Shown: positions 1 to 7,536, counted from the stretch's first letter. The stretch is DNA of 9,711 nucleotides from Tardiphaga sp. (GCA_028290765.1 JAQGJF010000571.1:1-9711), one strand, 5' to 3'. The notes: generated by a model from the letters alone, not told the origin. Numbers and translations are program-made.

Positions 1-925
1 TAGCAGCGGTTATCTCGTCAGCAACGGCGCTTACCTGCTCGGCTGGCCCACCGATGCCTCCGGCGCAATCACCGGGAGCACGGGTAGCGATGGCCTGGTG
101 CCGATCGATACCAGCGTCGCGGCGACGAGCGGCAGCGCGACCACCGAAACGACGGTCGCCGCGAACCTGCCGGCGGACGCCGCCATCGGCGCGACCTTCA
201 CGAGCTCGATGCCGGTCTATGATTCTCTCGGAACCGCGAATACGGTTCAGGTGACCTGGGACAAGACGGCCGACAATACCTGGACCGCCAGCTTTGGAAA
301 TCCCACACTATCCTCGGACTCGAGCACGAGCACGGGAACCACCTCGGGATCGATATCGATCGCATTCAACAGCGACGGTTCGCTGGCCAGCACAACGCCG
401 AGCCCCGCCACGATCAGCATCACGGGATGGACCGATGGAGCCGCCGACAGCACCATTACGATGAATCTCGGAACCGTCGGCAAGACGGATGGCCTTTCGC
501 AATACGCTTCGGGAGCGACGAGCCCGGCCGTCGACGTGACGAGCATTGCGTCGGACGGCCTGGCCTACGGCAAGCTCAGCAGCGTCGCGGTCGGCGACAA
601 TGGAACCGTCAATGCGACCTATTCGAACGGTCAGACGATCGCGATCTACAAAATCCCGGTGGCGACGTTCACCGCGCCGGATCAGTTGCAGGCAAAGAGC
701 GACGGCTTGTACGCAGCCACGGCCGCATCGGGAAGCGCCGTCGTTCAGACATCGGGTACCAACGGCGCTGGAACGATTTATGGCAGCGAATTGGAGTCGA
801 GCACAACGGACACCAATACCGAATTCAGCTCGATGATATCAGCCCAGCAGGCCTATTCAGCGGCATCGCAGGTCATCACGGCCGTCAACAAGATGTTCGA
901 TACCTTGATCTCAAGCATGAGGTAA
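1..925 (+). CDS. flgE: Flagellar hook protein FlgE, C-terminal part (5' end outside window)
   Basis: The open frame runs in from the left edge (first full codon at 2) and ends at TAA 923-925, giving the last 307 residues. Near the visible N-terminus it reads GYLVSNGAYLLGWPTD, a recognisable FlgE/FlgK-class core motif. The last 85 or so residues (ATFTAPDQLQ, then SSMISAQQAYSAASQVITAV) are the classic C-terminal D0 helix of hook and rod proteins. FlgE polymerises outside the cell into the curved hook joining the rod to the filament and is exported through the flagellar type III apparatus. The middle is rich in Ser, Thr, Gly and Ala and shows no cysteine, as expected for an exported axial protein. 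An ATG at 98 is internal and not the true start. The following small ORF begins 6 bp after the stop, so flgE probably heads or sits inside the operon that continues to flgL. Sure of the family; the D0/D1 N-terminus is not visible. Confidence 0.93.
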   Translation, partial: SSGYLVSNGAYLLGWPTDASGAITGSTGSDGLVPIDTSVAATSGSATTETTVAANLPADAAIGATFTSSMPVYDSLGTANTVQVTWDKTADNTWTASFGNPTLSSDSSTSTGTTSGSISIAFNSDGSLASTTPSPATISITGWTDGAADSTITMNLGTVGKTDGLSQYASGATSPAVDVTSIASDGLAYGKLSSVAVGDNGTVNATYSNGQTIAIYKIPVATFTAPDQLQAKSDGLYAATAASGSAVVQTSGTNGAGTIYGSELESSTTDTNTEFSSMISAQQAYSAASQVITAVNKMFDTLISSMR

Positions 926-931
926 TCGATC

Positions 932-1192
932 ATGCCTGACCGCGAGAGCGATGAACAATTGTTCCGCCGGCTTCGCCGGATCGTGATGGCCGCAAAGGCG
1001 ATGAGGCCCGGCGACGATCGACGGCGCCTGCTCGCCTTGGAGAGCGATCTGCGGTTGGTTCGTGCCGTCTTGAATGGGCGTTGCGGTCTGTTGGTGCAGA
1101 AAATGAACGAGGCGGGCGCGCAACTCAACGCGGTGTCGGCCTATGCCCGCTGCGCGTCGCTTCGGCGCGATCGGGCGCAACCATCCAAATAA
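932..1192 (+). CDS. Small helical protein of unknown function in the flagellar operon
   Basis: This 86-residue ORF starts at ATG 932, only 6 bp after flgE stops. An AGG at 920-922, overlapping the end of flgE, could serve as its ribosome binding site and couple the two genes. The protein is charged, with 16 Arg, and predicted by eye to be mostly helical: a segment around residues 8-20, a second around 29-47 (RRRLLALESDLRLVRAVLNG) and a third around 52-72 ending in LNAVSAYARCASL. It has no signal peptide or membrane segment and contains two cysteines. Size, helical character and position next to an FlgN-like gene would suit a cytoplasmic export chaperone or regulator of the hook and junction proteins, in the manner of FliT or FlgN. 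That is inference from context only; I do not recognise the family. The next gene starts 20 bp downstream in the same direction. Confidence 0.72.
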   Translation: MPDRESDEQLFRRLRRIVMAAKAMRPGDDRRRLLALESDLRLVRAVLNGRCGLLVQKMNEAGAQLNAVSAYARCASLRRDRAQPSK

Positions 1193-1212
1193 CAAGCAAC
1201 GGAGTGATTAAT

Positions 1213-1668
1213 ATGAGCGCCGAAGGACATTCGCGACAGCCGGTGACGGCAAGCGGCGGCCGCATCGAGGATCTGATCGAGCTGATCGATGCTTTGATCG
1301 ACGTTGTCGACGAAGAAAATGTTGCTCTCGCGATGGGACTGCCTGCCTCGCAATCGCGCCATACCGAGCGGAAGATGGTGTTGGCGGATCAGTTTGAGAA
1401 ATGGGTGGTCGAAGTGACCAGGCGGCGGTTGCTGCTTTGTACGCCGGACAAGTCATTGCAGGAAAAAGTCCTCCGCCGGATTGAATCGCTTCGCTCCGCG
1501 ATGGACGAGAACATGATCCGGCTGCGGGCCGCGATTGAGGCAAGCCAGCGCCGGATTGACGCGGTTATGGCGGCGATCCGCGAGCAGATCTCGGACAATT
1601 CGCCCTACAATGCCAAGGGCCGCATCAATGGTCATTCGGCCTCTTACGCAACCGGCATACGGGTCTGA
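1213..1668 (+). CDS. flgN: FlgN-like flagellar export chaperone
   Basis: ATG 1213 is preceded by GGAG at 1201-1204 (8-nt spacing), which favours it over the longer open frame reaching back to 1081 inside the previous gene. The 151-residue product is cytoplasmic and almost wholly helical. An N-terminal amphipathic helix (residues about 15-40, with DLIELIDALIDVVDEENVAL) is followed by a central basic segment and a long helix (about 90-125, IRLRAAIEASQRRIDAVMAA). It ends in a disordered tail containing Tyr and Gly (SPYNAKGRINGHSASYATG). This layout and size match the FlgN family, which binds the C-terminal helices of FlgK and FlgL in the cytoplasm and delivers them to the flagellar export gate. 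Position immediately before flgK (24-bp gap) and flgL supports the call strongly. Sequence conservation in FlgN is low, so the assignment rests on helical pattern and context together. Confidence 0.82.
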   Translation: MSAEGHSRQPVTASGGRIEDLIELIDALIDVVDEENVALAMGLPASQSRHTERKMVLADQFEKWVVEVTRRRLLLCTPDKSLQEKVLRRIESLRSAMDENMIRLRAAIEASQRRIDAVMAAIREQISDNSPYNAKGRINGHSASYATGIRV

Positions 1669-1692
1669 TCTTTCGGACAAACGAGGTCATTC

Positions 1693-3465
1693 GTGTCACT
1701 CGATGTAGCACTTCGCATCGCCACCAGCAGTCTGATGACGACGCAGGTCAAGATCAGCGTCGCTTCGTCGAATATCTCGAATGCGGACACTACCGGCTAC
1801 ACGGTCAAGACCGCCAACCAGGTCGCCACGGTCAGTGGCGGCGTCGGCACCGGGACGACCATCACCGGCATCACCAGCAGCGTCGACAAATTGCTGTTGA
1901 AATCGCTGATGCAGGCGACCTCGGCGCTCGGTAGCGCCGATACCAGCAATACCTATCTCAACCAGCTTCAGGCCTTGTATGGCAGTTCAAGCGGAACGGA
2001 CAGTTCCGGAACCTCGTTGGCCAATACCATCGCCGAGCTGGAAACCGCCATCTCGTCGCTCTCCGGCACGACCAGCAGTGCGGCATTGCAAGCCAATGCC
2101 GTCAGCGCGCTCGATGCGGTGGCATCGCAGCTGCGCGACACATCGAGCGGGATCCAGGATCTGCGCAGCGATGTCGGTCAGAAAATCGATTCGTCGGTCG
2201 ACGATGTCAATGACCAGCTGAAAATCATCGCAAGCCTGAATGCGCAGATCAAGCAAGCGGCAGCTTCCGGTCAGTCGACCGGCGATCTCGAGGACCAGCG
2301 CAATACTGCGCTGCAGGATGTCGCGTCCAAGATGGACGTGAGCTATTTCATCTCCTCCAGCGGCGACATGCAGGTCTACACCACTTCCGGACAGGCGCTT
2401 GTCGACAGCTCGGTGCATCTGCTGAGCTACACGGCGTCGGCTTCGGTGACGGCCGCCACGACCTATGACCCGGCATCGACTGGTGGCTTCAGCGGAATCA
2501 CGCTGAACGGCGTCGATGTCACCTCGCAGATCAAGTCGGGCGAGATAGGCGCTCTGATCAGCCTGCGTGATAGCGTGCTGCCGGCCGCGCAAGCCCAGCT
2601 GGATCAATTGGCCACCCAACTCGCCGACAGCTTGAATGCGGTTCACAACCAGGGAACATCGGTGCCGCCGCCATCGACGCTGACCGGCACCACCGAGGTG
2701 ACGGCGTCGACGGCACTTTCCGCCACCGGCACTGTCCGCATCGCCGTGGCGGATCAGAGCGGCAATCTGGCTTCCTACCAGGATCTCGATCTCTCCAGCT
2801 ATGCGACGGTCGGGGATCTCGTTTCGGCGATCAACGGCATTTCAGGCGTCTCCGCGTCGATCGACTCCGACGGACATGTCGTCATTGCCAGCACCGCCAG
2901 CGGCAACGGTATTGCGATCAACGAGATGACGAGCTCGGTCGGATCGGGCGGCGAGGGCCTCTCGGATTGGCTTGGCCTGAACGATCTGGTGACCGCGACC
3001 GGCGCGTCCGATTTCGCCGTGCGCGGCGATATTCTGGCCAATTCCGGCCTGCTCGCGGTGGCGTCCCTCGACTCGTCTTCGGCGCTGACGACAGGCAGCC
3101 AGGTTCTCTCCTCCGGTTCGACCACGGTGGTCAACAATCTCTATACGGCGCTGACCGGATCGACCAGCTTCGCCGCGGTCGGCGGTCTGGGTTCATCGAC
3201 CAGTTCCTTTGCCGACTATGCCGCCAGCATCGTGTCGAACGTCGCGTCGAAGGCGTCGCAGGCGTCCAGCGATTACACCGCGAAGGAGACGACGCAATCG
3301 ACATTCGCGAGTGCGATGTCCTCGCAATCGGGCGTCAATCTCGATGAAGAGACGGCACAGATCAGCACGCTGCAGACCCAGTATACCGCGGCTTCAGAGC
3401 TGATCCAGGTCATCAACGAGATGTTTTCATCGCTGATGGCGGCCGTGCAGAGCGTCGGTTCGTAG
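1693..3465 (+). CDS. flgK: Flagellar hook-associated protein 1 FlgK
   Basis: FlgK forms the first ring of the hook-filament junction outside the cell. The GTG start at 1693 is supported by GAGG at 1683-1686 (6-nt spacing) and gives MSLDVALRIATSSL at once, the expected first helix. Residues about 7-40 hold the rod/hook-type N-terminal motif (VASSNISNADTTGY, equivalent to the usual ANNIANANTPGY). The C-terminal D0 helix lies at about 547-585 (SGVNLDEETAQISTLQTQ, then ASELIQVINEMFSSL) and is diagnostic for FlgK. At 590 residues it is slightly longer than the enteric protein of about 550. The extra mass sits in a variable domain near residues 330-445 (around TVGDLVSAINGISGVSASID), a segment also common in other alphaproteobacterial FlgK. 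No cysteine is present and Ser, Thr, Ala and Gly dominate. flgL follows after 12 bp. FlgK is the expected client of the FlgN-like protein encoded upstream. Confidence 0.96.
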   Translation: MSLDVALRIATSSLMTTQVKISVASSNISNADTTGYTVKTANQVATVSGGVGTGTTITGITSSVDKLLLKSLMQATSALGSADTSNTYLNQLQALYGSSSGTDSSGTSLANTIAELETAISSLSGTTSSAALQANAVSALDAVASQLRDTSSGIQDLRSDVGQKIDSSVDDVNDQLKIIASLNAQIKQAAASGQSTGDLEDQRNTALQDVASKMDVSYFISSSGDMQVYTTSGQALVDSSVHLLSYTASASVTAATTYDPASTGGFSGITLNGVDVTSQIKSGEIGALISLRDSVLPAAQAQLDQLATQLADSLNAVHNQGTSVPPPSTLTGTTEVTASTALSATGTVRIAVADQSGNLASYQDLDLSSYATVGDLVSAINGISGVSASIDSDGHVVIASTASGNGIAINEMTSSVGSGGEGLSDWLGLNDLVTATGASDFAVRGDILANSGLLAVASLDSSSALTTGSQVLSSGSTTVVNNLYTALTGSTSFAAVGGLGSSTSSFADYAASIVSNVASKASQASSDYTAKETTQSTFASAMSSQSGVNLDEETAQISTLQTQYTAASELIQVINEMFSSLMAAVQSVGS

Positions 3466-3477
3466 GAGCGTCAAGAC

Positions 3478-4389
3478 ATGGCCATGCGCGTGGCGACCTT
3501 TGGTATCAGTGAGCAGATGATCGCCGCCGCCTTGCGCACGCAAAGCACAATGGCGAACCAGCAGATCCAGGAAGCGTCGGGGCTTGTTTCATCGGATTTC
3601 GCCGGATATGGATCTTCGACGCAGCAGATCCTCAACCTTCAGGTATCGGTGACGCGCTCGCAGTCCTATATTGACGCCGCAACCCAGGCGGACAGCAAGA
3701 TCCAGGTAATGTATTCGACCGTCAGTTCGGTCGCCGACCTGCTCACCCAATTCCGCAGCCTGCTGACCGGCGCGAGCAATGTCGCCAGCACCGATACGAC
3801 CAGCGTCACGCAGTCGGCGCAGGACATGCTCGAACAGATGGCCGCCCTGCTCAATACGCAATATAGCGGCAGCTATCTGTTTGGGGGCGCGCGGACCACC
3901 GAGGCGCCCGTCGACATCGCCAGCACAACCTATGCCGCGGCGACCTCGCCTTCGACCGTCGATACCAGCTACTATCAGGGCGATCAGGAAGTCGCGTCGG
4001 TCCGCGTTTCCGACAGCCAGACTGTCAGTTACGGGGTGTTGGCTAACGACACTGCCTTCGAACAGGCGCTGCGGGCGATGAACCTGGCGGCAAATACGTC
4101 ACCGCTGTCGACTGATGCGCTGAATGAGGCCCTGGACCTGGCCACCAGCGCGGTCGATGCGGTCGGCGTGGTGCAAAGCCGGATTTCGAACGCGTCGTCA
4201 TCGATCGAGCGGGCGAGTGCGTTTCAGACTGAATATCAATCATTCGCCGACACCCTCGGCAGCAGCCTGACAAGCGTCGATGTTGCCGCCGTCACGGCGC
4301 AGCTATCGACCTATCAGGCGCAATTGACGGCGTCCTATGCAGCCATTTCGAAGGTGCAAAGCCTCAATCTGGCGAGCTATCTGCATTGA
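3478..4389 (+). CDS. flgL: Flagellar hook-associated protein 3 FlgL
   Basis: FlgL is the second junction protein and seats the first flagellin subunits on FlgK. The 303-residue product carries a flagellin-type N-terminal helical region (residues about 3-140) with the FlgL hallmark YLFGGARTTEAPV following it (residues about 133-145). It ends in the flagellin-like C-terminal helix QLTASYAAISKVQSLNLASYLH, which is typical of FlgL. ATG 3478 is preferred to ATG 3484 because GGAG at 3465-3468, overlapping the flgK stop, is 9 nt from the first and 15 nt from the second. The length is normal for the family. It has no cysteine. It is the last gene of the + strand flagellar run in this window and converges on the TPR-glycosyltransferase gene, whose stop lies 70 bp away. 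Confidence 0.95.
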   Translation: MAMRVATFGISEQMIAAALRTQSTMANQQIQEASGLVSSDFAGYGSSTQQILNLQVSVTRSQSYIDAATQADSKIQVMYSTVSSVADLLTQFRSLLTGASNVASTDTTSVTQSAQDMLEQMAALLNTQYSGSYLFGGARTTEAPVDIASTTYAAATSPSTVDTSYYQGDQEVASVRVSDSQTVSYGVLANDTAFEQALRAMNLAANTSPLSTDALNEALDLATSAVDAVGVVQSRISNASSSIERASAFQTEYQSFADTLGSSLTSVDVAAVTAQLSTYQAQLTASYAAISKVQSLNLASYLH

Positions 4390-4397
4390 ACATGAAA

Positions 4398-4427
4398 GTC
4401 GAAGACGCGGACTCAGCGACGTTTTTT
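4398..4427 (+). terminator. Possible weak intrinsic terminator after flgL
   Basis: The 70-bp gap between the convergent stops of flgL and the TPR-glycosyltransferase gene holds a run of six T (4422-4427). It is preceded by a short interrupted stem: GTCG 4398-4401 pairs with CGAC 4417-4420, followed by GA 4404-4405 with TC 4413-4414 across an internal loop. The T run and location suit a terminator for the flagellar operon, but the stem is weak. An alternative stem pairs GCGACG 4416-4421 with CGTCGC 4445-4450; it has the T run in its loop and would not terminate + strand transcription. Confidence 0.3.
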
Positions 4428-4459
4428 GCGGGATGATCCGGCTGCGTCGCAGGACGTGC

Positions 4460-6685
4460 TTATCCTTCTCGCAAACCCATTCTTGCTGACACCCGCGGCG
4501 GACAATCCCGTCCGTTCCGCGCGAGCCTCGACAGTTCGGAACGGATGCGGCTGAGGACATCGGTCCAGACCCGGGGAGTGGATTGTCGGAACAGGCGCAT
4601 GGTCGGATACCACGGACTGTCCTCGCGATCCCTCAGCCAGCGCCAGTCGAGCGCAAACGGCAACATCAGCCAGACCGGTCGGCCGAGCGCGCCGGCGAGA
4701 TGGGCCGTCGAGGTGTCGACGGCAATCACCAAATCGAGTGCCTGGAGCGCCGCCGCGGTATCGGTGAAATCGTCCAGCGCCGGCGCGAGGTCGATCACAT
4801 CAGCGGCCATGGTTTTGAGGGCGGCGGCGTCTTCCGGTCTGGCATCCTTCTGCAGGCTGAACAGCCGCACGCCCGGCATGACAAGGCTCGGCAAGACGGT
4901 AGCCGCTGCAATCGAGCGTCGCCGGTCGAATTTGTGGCTGGCATTGCCGGACCACACGACGCCAACGGCAAGATCGGTGGTTCGACCGATGCGGGCCTCC
5001 CAGCGGGCGACCTTTTCAGGATCGGCTGCGAGATAGGGAACCGTCGCCGGGATGGTGTCGAGCCGTGTTCCCAGGACATGAGGCAGGCTCATCAGGGGCA
5101 GATGAACGTCGAACGCGGGGAGCGGATCGCCCTGTGTCACCACGCGGACGGAGCCGAGTGATTGCAACAGCCCGGCCAGTGGTCGCTGACTCTCGATCAC
5201 GATGGATGCGCCGGAATCGACAAGATCGTGGACGAACCGGACAAACTGCAGCGTATCGCCCAAGCCCTGTTCGGCGTGGAGCAGGAGGGTGCGCCCCTTC
5301 AGCTTTTCGCCTCGCCATTCGGGAGCCGCGAAGCTGCGCTCGCGGAGGGCGAGAACACCCTTCTTCCGCCGCACTTCGTAGGCTTGCCAGCCGACTTCGT
5401 AATTGCCTTCCATCAGCAGCGCCAAAGCGTGGTTGAAACGCTGAATGTGATCGCAGGATGCCAGCGAAACCGCCTGACAGCTGACCTGCAAGGCCTCGTC
5501 GAGCCGCCCTTCGTCCTTGAGGCCCTCGGCCAAGTTTGAATAGGCTTTGGCAAGGCCGGGGTCGAGCGCGATGGCCAGTCGGTGGGCCGTGATGGCTTCC
5601 TGCAGCCGGTCCTGCCCCTGCAGCGCCACACCGAGATTGGTGTGAGCCGGTGCGTGCAGCGGATCGAGCGCGATCGCCGTGCGGAACGCCTGGGCGGCGG
5701 CGTCGAGCCGGTCGAGACGGATCAGGGCAACCCCAAGATTAGAATGTATTCTGGCGTCGCCAGGAGTGAGTTCAAGGGCCTTGTCGTAAGCAGTGATGGC
5801 CTGCTCCGGCTGCTCCAGATCGAGCCTCGCGGCGCCAAGCGTGATATGGGCTTCGGCGATATCCGGCTTGAGGACAATGGCTCGCTCGCACGCGTGGATC
5901 GCTTCAAGCGGCTTGCCTTGTTCGCGAAGCACCGCGCCAAGAGACGCATGGGCGGCGGCATAATCCGGGTCGCAGGCGATGGCCTGCATCTGGCAGGCGG
6001 CAGCGTCGTCGTGTTGATTTTGACGAAACAACGCAAGACCGAGATTGGCGTGTCCCTCCGGAGCGTCGGGACGGAGCGCAATGGCGGTTCGGTAGAGGGC
6101 AATCGCATCGTCGATCTGGTTTTGGTCCATCAGAACATTGCCGAGATTGAGATGCGCGGCGACATGGTGCGGATCGAGGGCGATGGCGCTCCGGTAGGCG
6201 GCGACAGCCTCGGTCATTCGATCGAGGCGACAGAGGGCGACGGCGCGGTTGAAATGCGATTGCGCGACCTGACCGGCCAAGGCGATTGACTGGCGATAGG
6301 CCGTCTCGGCCTCCGCCAGGCGTCCGGCGTCGAGCAGAGCAGTCCCCAGCCGCGAGCGAAGTCCCGCATCGCGCGGCGCAAGTTTGACGGCACGTTCGAA
6401 GGTTGCGATGGTGCCCTGACTGTCTCCCAGCGCGTGCAGCGCATCTCCAAGCGTCGAGAGCGCCTGCAAATTGTCTGGATGCCGCATCAGCACCTGTTCA
6501 AGCAGCACGGTTGCGCTGGCATACCGGCCGGCCATGCAGGCGATCACCGCCTGCAGATTGAGCGCGTCGACGTCATTTGGCCAGTGGGCGAGAAGGATAC
6601 GGCAGGCCGCTTCGGCCTCCATCGGCCTGCCTGCCTGGTGATGAGTGAGCGCGCTTGCGAAGATCTGCTGACGAATTTCCGCCAT
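4460..6685 (-). CDS. TPR-repeat protein with C-terminal GT9/GT-B-like glycosyltransferase domain
   Basis: ATG 6685 gives 741 residues. It has GGGA at 6693-6696 as ribosome binding site with 7-nt spacing, while the TTG at 6721 and GTG at 6709 lack one and lie in an inverted repeat. Residues about 3-412 are twelve consecutive TPR units of 34 to 36 residues, with the usual pattern (NLG.AL at the first helix, A...Y..AIALDP at the second). Residues about 413-446 are a degenerate thirteenth unit. Residues about 462-700 form a GT9/GT-B-like domain: HAEQGLGDTLQF (470-481), VGVVWSGN (574-581), then DLVIAVDTSTAHLAGALGRP around 651-670 and DWRW at 680-683. The protein lacks a signal peptide or membrane segments, so it should be cytoplasmic. 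TPR arrays hold protein partners, while GT-B domains transfer sugar from a nucleotide donor. Caulobacter FlmG has the same overall design and glycosylates flagellin. Convergence with flgL makes an axial flagellar protein a candidate substrate, but neither substrate nor sugar can be read from the sequence. Confidence 0.88.
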   Translation of the reverse strand: MAEIRQQIFASALTHHQAGRPMEAEAACRILLAHWPNDVDALNLQAVIACMAGRYASATVLLEQVLMRHPDNLQALSTLGDALHALGDSQGTIATFERAVKLAPRDAGLRSRLGTALLDAGRLAEAETAYRQSIALAGQVAQSHFNRAVALCRLDRMTEAVAAYRSAIALDPHHVAAHLNLGNVLMDQNQIDDAIALYRTAIALRPDAPEGHANLGLALFRQNQHDDAAACQMQAIACDPDYAAAHASLGAVLREQGKPLEAIHACERAIVLKPDIAEAHITLGAARLDLEQPEQAITAYDKALELTPGDARIHSNLGVALIRLDRLDAAAQAFRTAIALDPLHAPAHTNLGVALQGQDRLQEAITAHRLAIALDPGLAKAYSNLAEGLKDEGRLDEALQVSCQAVSLASCDHIQRFNHALALLMEGNYEVGWQAYEVRRKKGVLALRERSFAAPEWRGEKLKGRTLLLHAEQGLGDTLQFVRFVHDLVDSGASIVIESQRPLAGLLQSLGSVRVVTQGDPLPAFDVHLPLMSLPHVLGTRLDTIPATVPYLAADPEKVARWEARIGRTTDLAVGVVWSGNASHKFDRRRSIAAATVLPSLVMPGVRLFSLQKDARPEDAAALKTMAADVIDLAPALDDFTDTAAALQALDLVIAVDTSTAHLAGALGRPVWLMLPFALDWRWLRDREDSPWYPTMRLFRQSTPRVWTDVLSRIRSELSRLARNGRDCPPRVSARMGLREG
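5450..6679 (-). repeat. Coding tandem array of twelve TPR units (102-bp period)
   Basis: Within the TPR-glycosyltransferase gene the translated units align without any insertion or deletion. The first unit is 36 residues and the next eleven are exactly 34 residues (102 bp) each. Conserved positions include the NLG/SLG triplet at residues 6-8 of a unit, Ala at 20 and the AIALDP-like end. DNA identity between units is partial, so this is an old protein-level repeat rather than a recent DNA amplification. The periodicity also creates long spurious open frames on the opposite strand. Confidence 0.75.
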
Positions 6686-6701
6686 CCATACGTCCCGGTT
6701 C

Positions 6702-6719
6702 GCAGACACGATTGTCTGC
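6702..6719. promoter_or_regulatory. Perfect 7-bp inverted repeat upstream of the TPR-glycosyltransferase gene
   Basis: GCAGACA (6702-6708) and TGTCTGC (6713-6719) are perfect inverted copies separated by CGAT. The element ends 16 bp before the preferred ATG (6685), just upstream of its ribosome binding site. It could be a dimeric repressor or activator site, or a small 5' UTR hairpin next to the ribosome binding site. It matches no operator I can name. Its presence argues that translation starts at 6685 rather than at the TTG 6721. Confidence 0.45.
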
Positions 6720-6811
6720 AAGCTTTGAACGTCGGATTTTCAGTTTTCGGGCGGTGGATTCCGGGGTCGTCAGGCCCGGCCGCGCTCGTCGACCGGTACG
6801 ACTGTCAATTT

Positions 6812-6835
6812 CTGACCTGATGATTTCAGCGTCAG
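6812..6835 (-). terminator. Hairpin overlapping the stop codon of the tetR-type gene
   Basis: CTGACCTGA (6812-6820) pairs with TCAG (6826-6829) and GTCAG (6831-6835), giving a nine-base-pair stem with a single bulged C at 6830 and a five-base loop. It spans the TGA of the regulator gene (6832-6834 on the - strand). No T run follows on the - strand, so it is not a canonical intrinsic terminator; it may act as a transcript 3' end or mRNA stabiliser. The remaining 110 bp up to the TPR gene leader show a TTGACA on the - strand (6803-6808) but no convincing -10. Confidence 0.35.
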
Positions 6836-7497
6836 CGGCCACGCTGCTCGGTGGCGCTGAGTCCGGCCTTCGCCGGTCGCTGCGTCAGCGCAACAACCGA
6901 AACCGCCACGATCCGCTCGATAATTCCCGCGACATCATCGAGATCGCATGATCCTTCGGAGAGTTTGGTCAACCGTTCGCCGTCGCGAATGGTCTGGTGC
7001 GCCATCGCCAGAGCGAAATGCAGGCCCCAGTAGATATCGACGTCGCCGTGGTCGGGCAGGGAGCGGCGCATCGCCGCCGCGAAGCGCCGCAGATGATCGA
7101 TCTCCCGGTTGCGGATCTTGCGGATCGCCGGCACCGATTCGATCGAGGCGCGGATCATGAAGCGCGCGGCATCCGAGCGCTGGCGGTTGGGACCGAGGCA
7201 GCCGCGCAGCGGCGGCCCGACCAAAGCGCGCACTACCGCATCGATGCCGGCGCGGCCGCCGCCAGCCAGTTCGGCCGCCTTCAGCTCGTTGAGGCGCTCG
7301 CGGTTGGTGGCGAGGCTGCGCGTGACATACAGCTCGGCGATCAATTCATCCTTGGAGCCGAAATGATAATTCACCGCCGCCAGATTGACCTCCGCCGCGG
7401 CGACGATATCGCGCAGCGTGACATCGGCGAAGCCGCGGTCGGCGTAAAGCCGTTCGGCGGCGTTGAGGATCGCGGTCCGGGTGTGATCCGACGCCAT
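6832..7497 (-). CDS. TetR-family transcriptional regulator, PsrA-like
   Basis: The 221-residue protein has a TetR N-terminal DNA-binding domain: helix 1 at about 6-19 and the helix-turn-helix at about 27-46 (VTLRDIVAAAEVNLAAVNYH), followed by FGSKDELI. The recognition segment NLAAVNYHFGSK is, from memory, the same as in Pseudomonas PsrA. The ligand domain carries VDIYWGLHFALAMAHQTI (153-170), close in pattern to the PsrA C-terminal domain. PsrA is a repressor of fatty-acid degradation genes released by long-chain fatty acids or their CoA esters, so a fatty-acyl ligand is a reasonable inference. The gene is divergent from an acyl-CoA dehydrogenase gene, and a PsrA-type palindrome lies 40 to 59 bp before its start over its own promoter, predicting autorepression and control of the neighbour. 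ATG 7497 is the only suitable start, although its ribosome binding site is weak. Sure of TetR family; the PsrA relationship and ligand are inference. Confidence 0.92.
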   Translation of the reverse strand: MASDHTRTAILNAAERLYADRGFADVTLRDIVAAAEVNLAAVNYHFGSKDELIAELYVTRSLATNRERLNELKAAELAGGGRAGIDAVVRALVGPPLRGCLGPNRQRSDAARFMIRASIESVPAIRKIRNREIDHLRRFAAAMRRSLPDHGDVDIYWGLHFALAMAHQTIRDGERLTKLSEGSCDLDDVAGIIERIVAVSVVALTQRPAKAGLSATEQRGR

Positions 7498-7536
7498 TTC
7501 ATGGGGCCTGTGCAGGGGTCAATTTGGGCCGTTGCA

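Noticed and set aside
1987..2646. 219-residue open frame antisense to flgK
   Set aside because: Shadow of an unambiguous flgK; low-complexity Arg/Gly-rich product.
5582..6289. 235-residue open frame opposite the TPR array
   Set aside because: It mirrors the 102-bp TPR periodicity of the real gene and has no independent ribosome binding site or domain.
6686..6721. Extended N-terminus of the TPR-glycosyltransferase from TTG 6721 or GTG 6709
   Set aside because: Neither has a ribosome binding site and the extension is made of the inverted repeat; ATG 6685 has GGGA at proper spacing.
6803..6808. TTGACA on the - strand as the -35 of the TPR-glycosyltransferase promoter
   Set aside because: At 16-18 bp the sequence is GC-only with no -10 resemblance.
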